Shown here: one piece after another, positions 55,625 to 63,892 of the stretch
Numbering within the stretch: the stretch's first letter is position 1
Layout of the letters: every line of letters starts with the position of its first letter
NCBI GenBank assembly: GCA_021294835.1
Contig: JAJTDF010000009.1
Span: 1 to 63,892, forward strand
DNA from: Planctomycetaceae bacterium
GTDB taxonomy: Bacteria; Planctomycetota; Phycisphaerae; Phycisphaerales; UBA1924
Length of the DNA: 63,892 bases
Direction: 5' to 3'
The notes under the pieces: model-generated
The model's input: only the letters and a program-made list of their open reading frames with translations
The model's database searches: none
What the model was told of the DNA's origin: nothing
Made by a program: the position numbers and the translations under genes

Positions 55625-57154
55625 TCAGCCCGCCGGCCCGGTCGCCGATGCCGCGCCGGCCGTCGCTGGCGGCACCTTCGGCCGCGCTTCGGCCAGCCCC
55701 ACGCCGGCCCGCTTGCCCGCCTGCGTGCCCAAGAGCGCCGTCAGCGGCACACGCCCCGCGTGTTCCAGTTGCCGCTCCCGCAGCTCCGCCAAAAACAACC
55801 GCGCCGCCTTCGGGCCGTCCGGCGGGTCCGCCAGCCGCAGCCCGCACGCCAGCGCATCGGCCGCCGTGATCTGCTCCGCCGGCCTCGCCAGCGACCACCG
55901 GTCCGCCGGCCCCTCCGCCCGCACCGCCACCCGGTTGACCAGCTTCGCCGTCTCCATCTCACCCAGCACCCGCTCCACCGCCTCCGGCGCCAGTTGCACC
56001 TTTCCCGCCAGCCCCATCACCTCCGCCGGCTTGCCCACAGCAAAGCTGTCGGCCACCGCCACCAGCACCGCCACCGCGCTGCTCGGGTCCGTGATCCCCG
56101 ACCGCCCCGCGCTCAACTGCGCCACCGAGTGGTCCCCCTCACCCGCCCGCCACCCCAGCCGCCCCTTCCACGCATCGGTCAGCAACTGCAGCTTGTGGAA
56201 CTGAATCAGGTACGCCAGCCGCAGCCCAAACAGCACCACCAGCCACGTGATGTACACCCACATCAAGAACAGCGGGAACAGCGCCAGCGAGCCATACAGC
56301 GACGAGTACCCCGCCTTTTTCACGTACAGCGCAAACCCCGCCTTGCCCGCCTCCAGCGCCACCGCCGCCACCGCCGCACCGATCATCGCCGGCCGCAGGT
56401 GCACCCGCGCGTTGGGCAACGTCAGATACAACGCCAGCACCAGCACAAAGCTGATCAGCACCGTCGTCAGATACCCCACCAGCCCCACCAGCAGCGGCCC
56501 CACTCCCAGCCCCACCACGCCCCCGGTGCTGCTGGCGAGGCTCGAGGCCACGCGGCTGAACTGCTCGCCCACCATGAAGCTGCCGAACACCGCCAGCGGC
56601 CCCAGCGTCAGCATCATCCAATACTGCAGAATCCGCCGCGCCCACGCCCGCCCCCGCGCCGCGCTGTACACCACATTGAACGACCCCTCCACCTCCACCA
56701 GCAGGCTGATCGCCCCGTAGATCAGCAGCCCCGCCGACACCAGCCCGATCCCCGTGAAGTTGATCCCCGAGAACTCCTGCACCCGCTGCGTGATCCACAC
56801 CTGCAGGTTGAACTGCCCCGTCGCGTCCGACGCCAGGTTGGCCAGGCCGGTCTGCTCCATCAGCCGCCCCAGCAGGTTCTTCAGCAGCGAATCGGTGTCG
56901 CGGAACAGCCGCAGCGTCAGGAACGCCAGCAGCAGAATCGGCACCAGCGCGAAAATCGTCCGGTACGAGAGCGCCGCCGCCATCCGGGGCAACGCCTCAT
57001 GCCCAAGCAACTGCCCCAGCGCCCGGCCCAGCCGCGAGACCGCACCCTTCTCCGCCCGCCCGCCGGCCCCAGGCCTCGCCACGCTCTGCATCGCGGTCGT
57101 CATCGTCGCGCCCGTCGCTGTGTCCGTCGCCAGGTTGGTGCTGTGCTGATCCAT
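55625..57154 (-). CDS. YihY/BrkB-family membrane protein
   Basis: 509 residues from the ATG at 57154 with AAGGG about 9 bases upstream. The core shows family blocks ALSYRTIFALVPILLLAFL, AGLLIYGAISLLVEVEGSFN, MVGEQFSRV, GLVGYLTTVLISFVLVLALY and KKAGYSSLYGSLALFPLFLMWVYITWLVVLFGLRLAYL, with five to six helices. After residue 330 there is a winged-helix-like C-terminal domain (VERVLGEMETAKLVNRV) as in longer members of the family. Often annotated as RNase BN by mistake; the molecular role is unknown. Confidence 0.88.
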   Translation of the reverse strand: MDQHSTNLATDTATGATMTTAMQSVARPGAGGRAEKGAVSRLGRALGQLLGHEALPRMAAALSYRTIFALVPILLLAFLTLRLFRDTDSLLKNLLGRLMEQTGLANLASDATGQFNLQVWITQRVQEFSGINFTGIGLVSAGLLIYGAISLLVEVEGSFNVVYSAARGRAWARRILQYWMMLTLGPLAVFGSFMVGEQFSRVASSLASSTGGVVGLGVGPLLVGLVGYLTTVLISFVLVLALYLTLPNARVHLRPAMIGAAVAAVALEAGKAGFALYVKKAGYSSLYGSLALFPLFLMWVYITWLVVLFGLRLAYLIQFHKLQLLTDAWKGRLGWRAGEGDHSVAQLSAGRSGITDPSSAVAVLVAVADSFAVGKPAEVMGLAGKVQLAPEAVERVLGEMETAKLVNRVAVRAEGPADRWSLARPAEQITAADALACGLRLADPPDGPKAARLFLAELRERQLEHAGRVPLTALLGTQAGKRAGVGLAEARPKVPPATAGAASATGPAG

Positions 57155-57204
57155 CGTGCAGATGCCCTTGGCCGGTCGGCCCGGCCCCGTCCCGCCGCCC
57201 AAAC

Positions 57205-58560
57205 TCAGAACGACGGCCGCAGCGTCCGCGGCCTGCCCCGGTGCGTCGTCTGCGCCTCCTTCGGCGTCACCGGCGGCAGCACGCCGCCCACCGGCCTGTC
57301 CACGGGCACCTCAATTGGCACCTCAGCCGGTGCCGCTTCGACCGCCTCATCGCCCCCCTCCGCATCCACCACCTCCGCGTTCGTCAACCCCGCCGCCGCC
57401 CGCCCGCCAGCGCCCGCAGCAGTGGGGGGCCGCTTGCCGCCCACCCGCGTCCGCTCCGCCGGCCCGCCTGCCTCGCCCGCAGCCGCCGCCACCGCCGGCG
57501 CCGCCGGCTCCGGCAACGCCCGCCGCAACGCCTGCACCTCGCCCCGCTCCAGTTCCCGCCACGCCCCGATCGGCAGATTCGCCAGCCGCAACGGCCCCAG
57601 CCCCACCAAACTCACCGACTTGCACCGCACGTTCACCCGCGCCAGCGTGTCCTCAATCGCCACCCTCGGCACATCCGGCAGCACAAACTCAATCACCGTC
57701 CGCGCCCCGCCCAACTCGCGCTGCCGCTCCGCCGAGGCGTCCCGGCTCGCCCCGCTGGTCCGCTTGGTGATACGGATCCGCCACCCCATCTCCGCCGCAT
57801 CCTCATGCTGCGCCCGCTCGCGCTCCCGCTTGCCCGCCCCCCCTTTGCCCGGCCGCCCACCACGCCCCGCACCGTCCCCATCCCGCATCCCCCGCAGGTG
57901 CAGCGGCACATCCAACTCCGCCACCTCTTCAGGCGAAAGCTCCCCCAACCCCGGCACCAGCAGCGGCGCAAACTCCGCCACCTGCGCGTTTGAAAGGTGC
58001 CCCCGCAGCACCGCCTGATACACCCGCGCCATCGGCTTACGCGACTTGGCCAGCCGCTCCGCCAGCGCCCCGTCGTTGGTCATCAGCACCAGCCCCGTCG
58101 CATGAAAGTCCAGCCCGCTGGCCGGATACAGCCGCACCCCCGACGGGTGCTGCACCAGGTCCGCCACCGTCTTGCGGCCCAGATCCACGTTGCCCTCCGC
58201 CCGCGCCGCCCGGTCCCCCATGCTGCACAGCACCCGCGAGGGCTTGTGGTGCAGCACGTACACCAGTTCCGCCTTGGTCGCCGCCGGCGCAATCGTCGCC
58301 AGCGGCCGCCCCTCCACCGCAATCCGGTCCCGCTTCTTGTCAACAAACACCGGCAGCGTCGTCACCACCCGCCCATTCACCGACACATGCCCCGCCTCAA
58401 TCAGCCGCTCACACTCCCGCCGCGAGGCCACCCCCGCGTCCGCCAGCACCCGCTGCAGCCGCTCGGTCCCCGGCGGGGCCGCCGATGGCCGACCCTGGGC
58501 TTCCAGGGCTTTGCGTTTGTTGGCCTTGAGTTGGCGGAGTCGACGAGCGCGTGAGGGCAT
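57205..58560 (-). CDS. RluB/RsuA-family pseudouridine synthase
   Basis: 451 residues. An S4 domain (LQRVLADAGVASRRECERLIEAGHVSVNGRVV, residues 35-66) is followed by the synthase domain with YVLHHKPSRVL and the catalytic Asp151 in ASGLDFHATGLVLMTNDG. The usual GRLD motif reads SGLD: the conserved arginine is a glycine. The rest of the fold and the C-terminal NVRCKSVSLVGLGPLRLANLPIGAWREL are typical. The last 120 residues are alanine/proline/glycine-rich. It should modify 23S or 16S rRNA if active. It lies 50 bp upstream of the YihY-type gene. Confidence 0.85.
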   Translation of the reverse strand: MPSRARRLRQLKANKRKALEAQGRPSAAPPGTERLQRVLADAGVASRRECERLIEAGHVSVNGRVVTTLPVFVDKKRDRIAVEGRPLATIAPAATKAELVYVLHHKPSRVLCSMGDRAARAEGNVDLGRKTVADLVQHPSGVRLYPASGLDFHATGLVLMTNDGALAERLAKSRKPMARVYQAVLRGHLSNAQVAEFAPLLVPGLGELSPEEVAELDVPLHLRGMRDGDGAGRGGRPGKGGAGKRERERAQHEDAAEMGWRIRITKRTSGASRDASAERQRELGGARTVIEFVLPDVPRVAIEDTLARVNVRCKSVSLVGLGPLRLANLPIGAWRELERGEVQALRRALPEPAAPAVAAAAGEAGGPAERTRVGGKRPPTAAGAGGRAAAGLTNAEVVDAEGGDEAVEAAPAEVPIEVPVDRPVGGVLPPVTPKEAQTTHRGRPRTLRPSF

Positions 58561-58621
58561 GGCACAAGCAGGGTAGCAACCGCCGCCCGACCCACCGCCC
58601 GCAATGCCTGGTCCTCGCCCC

Positions 58622-61090
58622 TCAGCCCACCCGCGCCGCCGCCAGCCCGCCGCCCGCGCTCCCCGCCCCGGCCGTCCCGCCACCCCCGCCGCCACCACCC
58701 CCGCGCATCGCCGCCTCGGGGTACACCACCCGCTGGTGGTGAATCGCCGCCAGCGTCCGCGAGATCGCCTCGGTGATCAGTGAAAGTTCCCGCAGCGTCA
58801 GGTCGCACTCGTCAAACTGCCCGTCCCCCAGCCGCTTGTTGGCAATCGCCCGCACCAGCGTGTCAATCCGCGTCGGGCTCGGGTCCGGCAGCGTCCGCGT
58901 GGCGCTCTCCGCCGCGTCGCACACCATCACAATCGCCACTTCCTTCGTGCGCGGCTTCGGCCCCGGATAGCGGTACTCAAACTCGCTGGGCAACTGCCCC
59001 GGAATGCTCTCCGGCACCCCGCCCGGCATGCCCACACCCGCACCCGCTCCACCACCACCCCCACCAGCACCACCACTTGCACCCCCCGCCGCCGCCATCG
59101 CCGCCTCCGCCTGCTTCCGCGCCCGGTGGTAGAAGTACTCCACCAGCGTCGTCCCGTGGTGCCCCTCGATGAAATGCATCAGCGGCTGCGGCAGGCGATA
59201 CTCATCCGCCAACTCCAGCCCGTCGTGCACGTGCCCCACGATCACCAGCAGGCTCATCGCCGGCGTCAGCCGGTCATGCCGGTTGAACCCGCCGGTCTGG
59301 TTCTCCGCGAAGTACTCCGGCTTGTTCATCTTCCCCACGTCGTGATACAACGCCCCGACGTACGCCAGCAGCGGGTCCGCCCCGATCGCATCCGCCGCCG
59401 CCTCCGCCAGCGAGGCCACGTTCAGCGAGTGGTTGTACGTCCCCGGCGCCCGCTGCTGCAACGCCCGCAGCAGCGGATGCCGCGGGTCCCGCAGTTCAAT
59501 CAGCGTCATGCCCGTCGTCACGCCCAGCAGCCGCTCAATCCCCGGCAGGCACCCCAGCACCAAAAAGCCCGACGCCGCCACCCCCAGCCCGCTGGTCGCC
59601 GCCTCCCACGCCGCCTGCTGCAGGCCCTCCATCGTCGGCTGCCGGTGCAGCAGCCCCAGCATCAGCGTGCCGCCCGCCACCGCCACCCCGGCAAACAGCC
59701 CCGCCGCGATCAGCGTGTTCCTTGCCCGCACCTCTTTGAGGATCCACGCCACCACCGCCACCCCGCACAACGCCACCGCGCAGCTCGCCACCGGCTGCCG
59801 CAGCGCAATCGCCGCACCGATCGCCAGCAGCGCCCCCAGCACCAGCGCCATCTTCCGCTCAAACACCACCGCAATCAGCATCGCCACCAGCGTCACCGGC
59901 CCCGCCACCGCCATCCCCGCCAGCCACGGCTCGGTGATCGCCACCCACACCGCCAGCGCCATCCCCCCGCCAAACGCCGCCGCCAAGGCCCCAAACCGCC
60001 GCACATCCGCCAGCAGGTTCGGCGCGTGCGTCCGCACAAACGCCAGCAACGCCAGCGCCAGCAGCAGGCCCGCCGAGGCCGAGCCCCCGTCCAGCGCCGC
60101 CCGCTGCCACCACGCCAGGCTCGCCCGATACGCCGCGTTCTCCGCGTACAGCAGATCCAACTGGTCCGACGTGATCTTCTCCCCCCGCAGATAAATCACC
60201 TGCCCGGGGAACGCCCGCTTGGTCTGCTCCGGAACGCTCCGCTCCGCCTCCGCCTGCCGCGCCAGCGTCTCGGTGTCCGCAAAGCGGTACGTTGGGCTGG
60301 TCAGCAGCCTCAGCCGAAACGCCACCGCATCCTGCACCGCCGGCGGCATCCCCGCCGCCTCCGCCAGCCTCGCCAGCGCGTCCGACGCCTGCGCCGACCC
60401 CGCCTTGAGCGCCTCCCGGGGGGAAACCAGCACCCCCGGCGGCGCCACGCCGGATCCGTCCCCCGGCCCCGCCTCCGGCCCCAGCAGTTCCAGCGCCGCC
60501 GCCGCGCTGGCCACCTCACGCTGATACGCCCCCGGCTCCAGCACCGGCGTCCGCATCACCAGCGCCATCAGCCGCTCCACCGCCGCCATCCACGCCCGCT
60601 CGCCATTGCCCGCCGCCGCCCCCTTCAGCGCCGTCAGCCCCGCCTCGCTCAGCGGAAACAGCGTCCGCGTCGCCTCGTCGATCGACGCCGCATTGGGCGC
60701 ATCGGCCACCGCCCGGGGCAGGTTCTCCAGTTGCCGTCGCAGTTCCCCCAGCACCCGCTCATCGGCGCGATACACCCGCGGCGCCCGCTCCCGCGCTGCC
60801 TCCCGGTCCGCCGCTGTCGCCGCCCGGTTGGCAATCGCCACCGGCGCCCGCACCGCCCGCGTGTGGTCGGCAATCTGCCCCACCGCCAGAATCGGCCGCG
60901 TCCCCGCCAGCACCATCAGCGCCGCCAGCACGCACCCCAGCCCCGCCACAATCAGCATCGACCACACCACCGCCGGCCGCAGCACCACCCACCGCAGCAC
61001 CGCCGGCGCCGGCCGAAGCCGACCGCGCCCGGAGCGTTCCCCGCCGCCCCCCCCGCCCCCGCCTGACGTACTGGTCGTCGATGAAGCCAT
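58622..61090 (-). CDS. pgpH: 7TM-HD phosphohydrolase, PgpH-type (c-di-AMP phosphodiesterase family)
   Basis: 822 residues. A first helix, then an extracytoplasmic 7TMR-HDED domain (about 70-330) ending VIYLRGEKITSDQLDLL, then seven helices (about 335-500), then the HD domain: APGTYNHSLNVASLAEAAADAI, LYHDVGKMNKPEYFAENQ, EGHHGTTLVEYFYHRA, RYPGPKPRTKEVAIVMVCDAAE and FDECDLTLRELSLI. All metal-binding residues expected for the family are visible. PgpH proteins hydrolyse c-di-AMP. Three polyglycine segments are present: the N-terminus, an insert after YFYHRA, and the C-terminus. It overlaps no gene but follows phoH by 11 bp, the usual pairing; ybeY is missing. Confidence 0.93.
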   Translation of the reverse strand: MASSTTSTSGGGGGGGGERSGRGRLRPAPAVLRWVVLRPAVVWSMLIVAGLGCVLAALMVLAGTRPILAVGQIADHTRAVRAPVAIANRAATAADREAARERAPRVYRADERVLGELRRQLENLPRAVADAPNAASIDEATRTLFPLSEAGLTALKGAAAGNGERAWMAAVERLMALVMRTPVLEPGAYQREVASAAAALELLGPEAGPGDGSGVAPPGVLVSPREALKAGSAQASDALARLAEAAGMPPAVQDAVAFRLRLLTSPTYRFADTETLARQAEAERSVPEQTKRAFPGQVIYLRGEKITSDQLDLLYAENAAYRASLAWWQRAALDGGSASAGLLLALALLAFVRTHAPNLLADVRRFGALAAAFGGGMALAVWVAITEPWLAGMAVAGPVTLVAMLIAVVFERKMALVLGALLAIGAAIALRQPVASCAVALCGVAVVAWILKEVRARNTLIAAGLFAGVAVAGGTLMLGLLHRQPTMEGLQQAAWEAATSGLGVAASGFLVLGCLPGIERLLGVTTGMTLIELRDPRHPLLRALQQRAPGTYNHSLNVASLAEAAADAIGADPLLAYVGALYHDVGKMNKPEYFAENQTGGFNRHDRLTPAMSLLVIVGHVHDGLELADEYRLPQPLMHFIEGHHGTTLVEYFYHRARKQAEAAMAAAGGASGGAGGGGGGAGAGVGMPGGVPESIPGQLPSEFEYRYPGPKPRTKEVAIVMVCDAAESATRTLPDPSPTRIDTLVRAIANKRLGDGQFDECDLTLRELSLITEAISRTLAAIHHQRVVYPEAAMRGGGGGGGGGTAGAGSAGGGLAAARVG

Positions 61091-61101
61091 GCCCTGGGCG
61101 G

Positions 61102-62247
61102 TCAGCCGCCGTGGTCCTCCGTGCCGTTCGCCCCAGCCCCGTTCTCACCAGCCGATTCCGCCCCACCTGCCCCTCCCGCCGCCCCACGCCCCCGCCGCCC
61201 GCCCCGTCCACCGGCGCTCCCGCCCCCCGCCGCCTCCATCCGGCCATACGCCTCCACGATCCGCGCCACCATCGGGTTCCGCACGATGTCCTCTTCGGTC
61301 AGCGAGATCATCGCCACCCCCGGCACCTTCTTCAGCACCCGCGCCGCATCCACCAACCCCGATGCGCTCGGGTCCGGCAGGTCAATCTGCGTCGCATCAC
61401 CCGTCACAATCACCTTGCTCCCGTGCCCCATCCGGGTCAGGAACATTTTCATCTGCCCTCGAGTGGTATTCTGCGCCTCATCCAGAATGATGCACGCCCG
61501 GTTCAGCGTCCGCCCCCGCATGTACGCCAAGGGCACCACTTCCACCACATCGCTCACCATGAACCGCTTCATGGTGTTGAAGTCCATCATGTCATTGAGC
61601 GCATCAAACAGCGGCCGCAGATACGGGTTCACCTTCGCCTGCAGGTCCCCCGGCAAGAAGCCCAGTTTCTCCCCCGCCTCCACCGCTGGCCGTGCCAGAA
61701 TCACCTTGCGGATCCGCCCGTGCTTGAGCAGGTGCACCGCCGCCGCCACCGCCAGATACGTCTTGCCCGTCCCCGCCGGTCCGATGCCGAACACCACATC
61801 ATGGTCGCGGATCGCATCCAGATACACCTGCTGGTTCGCCGTCCGCGCCCGCACCGCCTCCCCGCCGGCATACACATCCAGGTGGTCCGCCCACGGCGGC
61901 CCCTCAATCGTGCTCGTCGCCCATGACCCGGCCCCGCCGGCACCCATGGCCCCGTGGAACAACTCCGCCGCCTGCTCCCGGTCCCCCGCCATCTCCACCG
62001 ACCGCCCGATCAACTCCAGCACCTGGTGCCGCCCCAAGGGCGCGTTCCGCTCCGCCGCCTCCACCAGCCGGTCCATCACCAGCCGTGCCGCCAGCACCGC
62101 CTTCCGCTCGCCTGACACCCGCACCTGCCCATCCCGCGCCACCACCCGAACCCCCAGCCCCTCCCGGATCATCTTCAAGTTACGATCCGCAGCGCCGAGA
62201 ACCGGCACCCGTTCTGCACCATGGGGCACGCTTATGACAACATCCAC
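61102..62247 (-). CDS. phoH: PhoH-like ATPase
   Basis: 381 residues. After a KH-like N-terminus (about 15-90) comes the PhoH P-loop domain: [100 protein letters not shown] (each quoted here only as landmarks; Walker A GPAGTGKT, Walker B IILDEAQN) and GDATQIDLP. Members are linked to RNA metabolism with YbeY. The C-terminal 45 residues are glycine/arginine-rich. The start GTG at 62247 is a best guess. It is immediately upstream of pgpH. Confidence 0.92.
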   Translation of the reverse strand: MDVVISVPHGAERVPVLGAADRNLKMIREGLGVRVVARDGQVRVSGERKAVLAARLVMDRLVEAAERNAPLGRHQVLELIGRSVEMAGDREQAAELFHGAMGAGGAGSWATSTIEGPPWADHLDVYAGGEAVRARTANQQVYLDAIRDHDVVFGIGPAGTGKTYLAVAAAVHLLKHGRIRKVILARPAVEAGEKLGFLPGDLQAKVNPYLRPLFDALNDMMDFNTMKRFMVSDVVEVVPLAYMRGRTLNRACIILDEAQNTTRGQMKMFLTRMGHGSKVIVTGDATQIDLPDPSASGLVDAARVLKKVPGVAMISLTEEDIVRNPMVARIVEAYGRMEAAGGGSAGGRGGRRGRGAAGGAGGAESAGENGAGANGTEDHGG

Positions 62248-62404
62248 GAATCACAGCCTCCAGGGCACTTCTCATCGGCCCGCCCCCCCCGTCCCGCCCA
62301 TCCCCGAATCCCCCATCCCAGAATCCCCCATCCCCCCCGTCTTTCCAGCCCCCGGCCCCACCCCACATGGCCCCCTCCCCAGGGTCCATCCCAGCCGCGA
62401 GTCT

Positions 62405-63028
62405 ATGGGGCCGCGGCCCACCTCCGCCTTGCCCCCGTCCACCCCCAGCACGCCACCAGCACCCAGCGTCCTCCCCGCCCCCTCACCCCGCCGGCACCCC
62501 ACCCCCCCCCCCCAACTGGCCAGCCTTCTGGTTATCGGTCTCTTAGCCGGTGCCTGTGCATCCCAGCCCGCCCCGGTCCTCCCCCTCCCCCTCCTGGCCG
62601 GGTCCGATGCCACCCTGACCATCGGCCCCCCCGGCACCCACGCCGTCTCCTCCGTCGAGGTCACTGGTGATTGGGACGACGTTCGCGCCGCCATTGACCC
62701 CGCCCTCATCGCCGCCGAGATCGCCCTCATCCCCGGCGTCACCGGCGACGCCACTCTGCTGGCCGAGACCGCCGTGGTCTACAAGGTCATCTCTATTGAT
62801 GACGAACCCGGCACCATCGCCGTCGCCCGCCGCACCGCGCCCGAGGCCCCCGCAAGCGCCACCCCCGCCGCCAGCCCCTCCGCCGCGGCCGCCGGCCCCA
62901 CCCCCATCGTCCTGGCCATCACCATCGGCGACCCCCCCAACCGCGACCGCGAACGCCGCTTCCTCGAAGCCTTCGTCGCCCGCCTCCGCCAACTCAAAGG
63001 CATCGACGCGGCACCCGTCCCCGACTGA
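62405..63028 (+). CDS. Small lipoprotein of unknown function
   Basis: Coding is clear from the lipoprotein signal LASLLVIGLLAGAC onward, through DATLTIGPPGTHAVSSVEVTGDWDDVRAAIDPALIAAEIALI, AETAVVYKVISIDDEPGTIAV and IVLAITIGDPPNRDRERRFLEAFVARLRQLKGI (landmarks). The start is uncertain: ATG at 62405 gives an unusually long proline-rich n-region, and an ATG at 62234 would give an even longer one. The mature domain of about 140 residues has alternating strands and a final helix; no family is recognised. It is divergent from phoH. Confidence 0.6.
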   Translation: MGPRPTSALPPSTPSTPPAPSVLPAPSPRRHPTPPPQLASLLVIGLLAGACASQPAPVLPLPLLAGSDATLTIGPPGTHAVSSVEVTGDWDDVRAAIDPALIAAEIALIPGVTGDATLLAETAVVYKVISIDDEPGTIAVARRTAPEAPASATPAASPSAAAAGPTPIVLAITIGDPPNRDRERRFLEAFVARLRQLKGIDAAPVPD

Positions 63029-63086
63029 CTGGCCTCTACTCCATGCAGCTGGCGTCCGCTGTGGCACCGTCCCTTCCGGGCGGTGT

Positions 63087-63103
63087 CCGGGCCAGAGGCC
63101 CGG
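63087..63103. repeat. Perfect 7-bp inverted repeat
   Basis: CCGGGCC, loop AGA, GGCCCGG, 59 bp after the lipoprotein stop. It has no T-tract, so it is a hairpin but not a clear terminator; it may belong to the REP-like block that follows. Confidence 0.6.
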
Positions 63104-63113
63104 CCTCCTAAGC

Positions 63114-63256
63114 AGCCCGAGGGGTTGAACGCCAGGAGCCGGCGGGGGGTGGGTGGCTCCGCACCCCCGGAACACCAAGTCCCGTCCTTCGCCTCCCCAG
63201 CCTGAAAGGCTGCACGCCAGGAGCCGGCGGGGGGTGGGTGGCTCTGCACCCCCGGG
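63114..63256. repeat. Two REP-like palindromic direct repeats
   Basis: A unit starting AGCCCGA/AGCCTGA at 63114 and 63199 (85-bp spacing) contains a 40-bp core (63131-63170 and 63216-63255) that differs at one base. Each core has CCGGCGGGGGGTG facing CACCCCCGG, so it can fold into a hairpin. Intergenic location, palindromy and repetition fit REP-type elements. Confidence 0.75.
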
Positions 63257-63507
63257 AGACGAGCCCCCGCGAACCCCTCGCCCAGCGGGGGACGCGAAGC
63301 GCGCCCCCACCCCGCACGCAACCGCGTGCTCCACCTCGCAACCCCCACCCCACCCCAGTCGTACTATCCGCACACCCCCTTACGGAGGCCCCAGCCTTCC
63401 CGCCCGCCACCCACCATCCCACCGCCCGCCCGAGGCCCACCACCACCGCCACCACCGGCCACATCGGCCGATCGATCGCCACCCCATCCGCCCCCGTCAC
63501 GACGTCC

Positions 63508-63892
63508 GCTGAAATCACCTTCCAACTCAAGGGCGCCCAGTTCAGCGTCATCGCCCTGGCCGCGCCCGGCTCCCCCAGCGTGGTGATCGACCGCATCGCC
63601 TACACCCCGTATGGCGAGCCTACCCGCCGCCTCCGCTCAGACGTGGACGGCAACGGCGTGGTGGACGGCGGCGACTACGGCGACGTCATCCAGCAACTCA
63701 TCGGCACCCCGATCACCTCGCCGACGTACCGCGTCGAGGCTGACCTGGACCGCAACGGCGCCATCACCCTGGCCGACTACGACGTCTGCATCACCGACGA
63801 CGGCCGCAAGATCCTGGGCGGTGGGGGCGTCGGCGAGACCGACCTGTTCAGCCCCGGCGTCCGCAACAGCGTCGGCTACTGCGGCTACATCC
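63508..63892 (+). CDS. RHS-repeat core fragment with inserted dockerin-type repeats (runs off window)
   Basis: The frame is open from 63112 to the window end but has no ATG; recognisable coding begins about 63508. GAQFSVIALAAPGSPSVVIDRIAYTPYGEP is the RHS/YD-type strand pair preceding the PYG turn (given as landmark). Then DVDGNGVVDGGDYGDV and DLDRNGAITLADYD form two EF-hand-like loops, a dockerin-type pair, inserted where planctomycete RHS proteins commonly carry one. The frame ends with NSVGYCGYI, the approach to the RHS C-terminal core. Because the bulk of an RHS gene is missing upstream, this is either a displaced C-terminal cassette or a truncated pseudogene. Confidence 0.6.

Overview
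The window is GC-rich DNA with densely packed genes on both strands. It most likely comes from a member of the Planctomycetota, probably Phycisphaerae-like. The clues are an exported protein ending in a PEP-CTERM-like tail (VPTPGAAALL, a short hydrophobic run, then RRRR), small membrane proteins ending in a CxxC...CPECG zinc ribbon, an RHS core with a dockerin-type repeat pair set into it, GTG/TTG starts with weak Shine-Dalgarno sites, and large BatA/VWA membrane proteins. The taxonomy is inferred from these features only.

Layout. 1-7.5 kb: the 5' part of a repeat-rich beta-helix surface protein (minus strand), a beta-propeller lipoprotein carrying two compensating frameshifts, type III pantothenate kinase (coaX), an unrecognised lipoprotein, and a PEP-CTERM-like protein with a clear sigma-70 promoter and an intrinsic terminator. 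8-11.3 kb: a hibernation factor-EIIA-HPr cluster (hpf, ptsN, ptsH), a royal-jelly/yellow-family lipoprotein and an ACT protein with a glycine linker. 11.4-18 kb: DEAD-box helicase, alanine racemase, gyrB. 18-24.8 kb: a four-gene minus-strand operon (dual-specificity-type phosphatase, DUF58, BatA-like, VWA-like) without a moxR gene. 25-31.5 kb: esterase, glycogen debranching enzyme, GT2 glycosyltransferase, PilZ protein, quinolinate synthase. 31.5-35.7 kb: an accessory patch with a broken zinc-ribbon gene, an AbiEi/AbiEii toxin-antitoxin pair behind a large palindromic operator, and two tandem paralogous membrane proteins. 35.8-41.5 kb: a glycogen-synthase-like glycosyltransferase, membrane proteins and folE2, followed by two tRNA-Arg genes.

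41,713-46,854 is the most notable region. It is a 5.1-kb integrative element inserted in tRNA-Arg(TCG) and bounded by a 26-bp direct repeat. It encodes a tyrosine recombinase, a DUF3987 primase/helicase-type protein, two excisionase-like HTH proteins and three small unknown proteins. The att core lies inside the integrase gene. Integration swaps a 57-codon C-terminal tail, still legible at the far end of the element, for 12 codons read antisense through the host tRNA gene. The DUF3987 gene also carries a near-perfect inverted pair of GGGTTTC-type repeat clusters near its two ends.

47-63.9 kb: DegP-type protease, Hsp20 divergent from a CbpA-type DnaJ, a YugP-like metallopeptidase, a copper P-type ATPase, PilT, a YihY-type membrane protein, an RluB-like pseudouridine synthase, the PgpH-PhoH pair, a small lipoprotein, REP-like repeats, and an RHS/dockerin fragment running off the end.

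Functional themes are envelope and export (lipoproteins, DegP, Bat-like operon), stress and translation control (HPF, Hsp20, CbpA, PhoH, PgpH), carbon storage (debranching enzyme, glycogen-synthase-like enzyme) and mobile or defence DNA (the tRNA-Arg element, AbiE). All calls come from reading the sequence; no database search was run.
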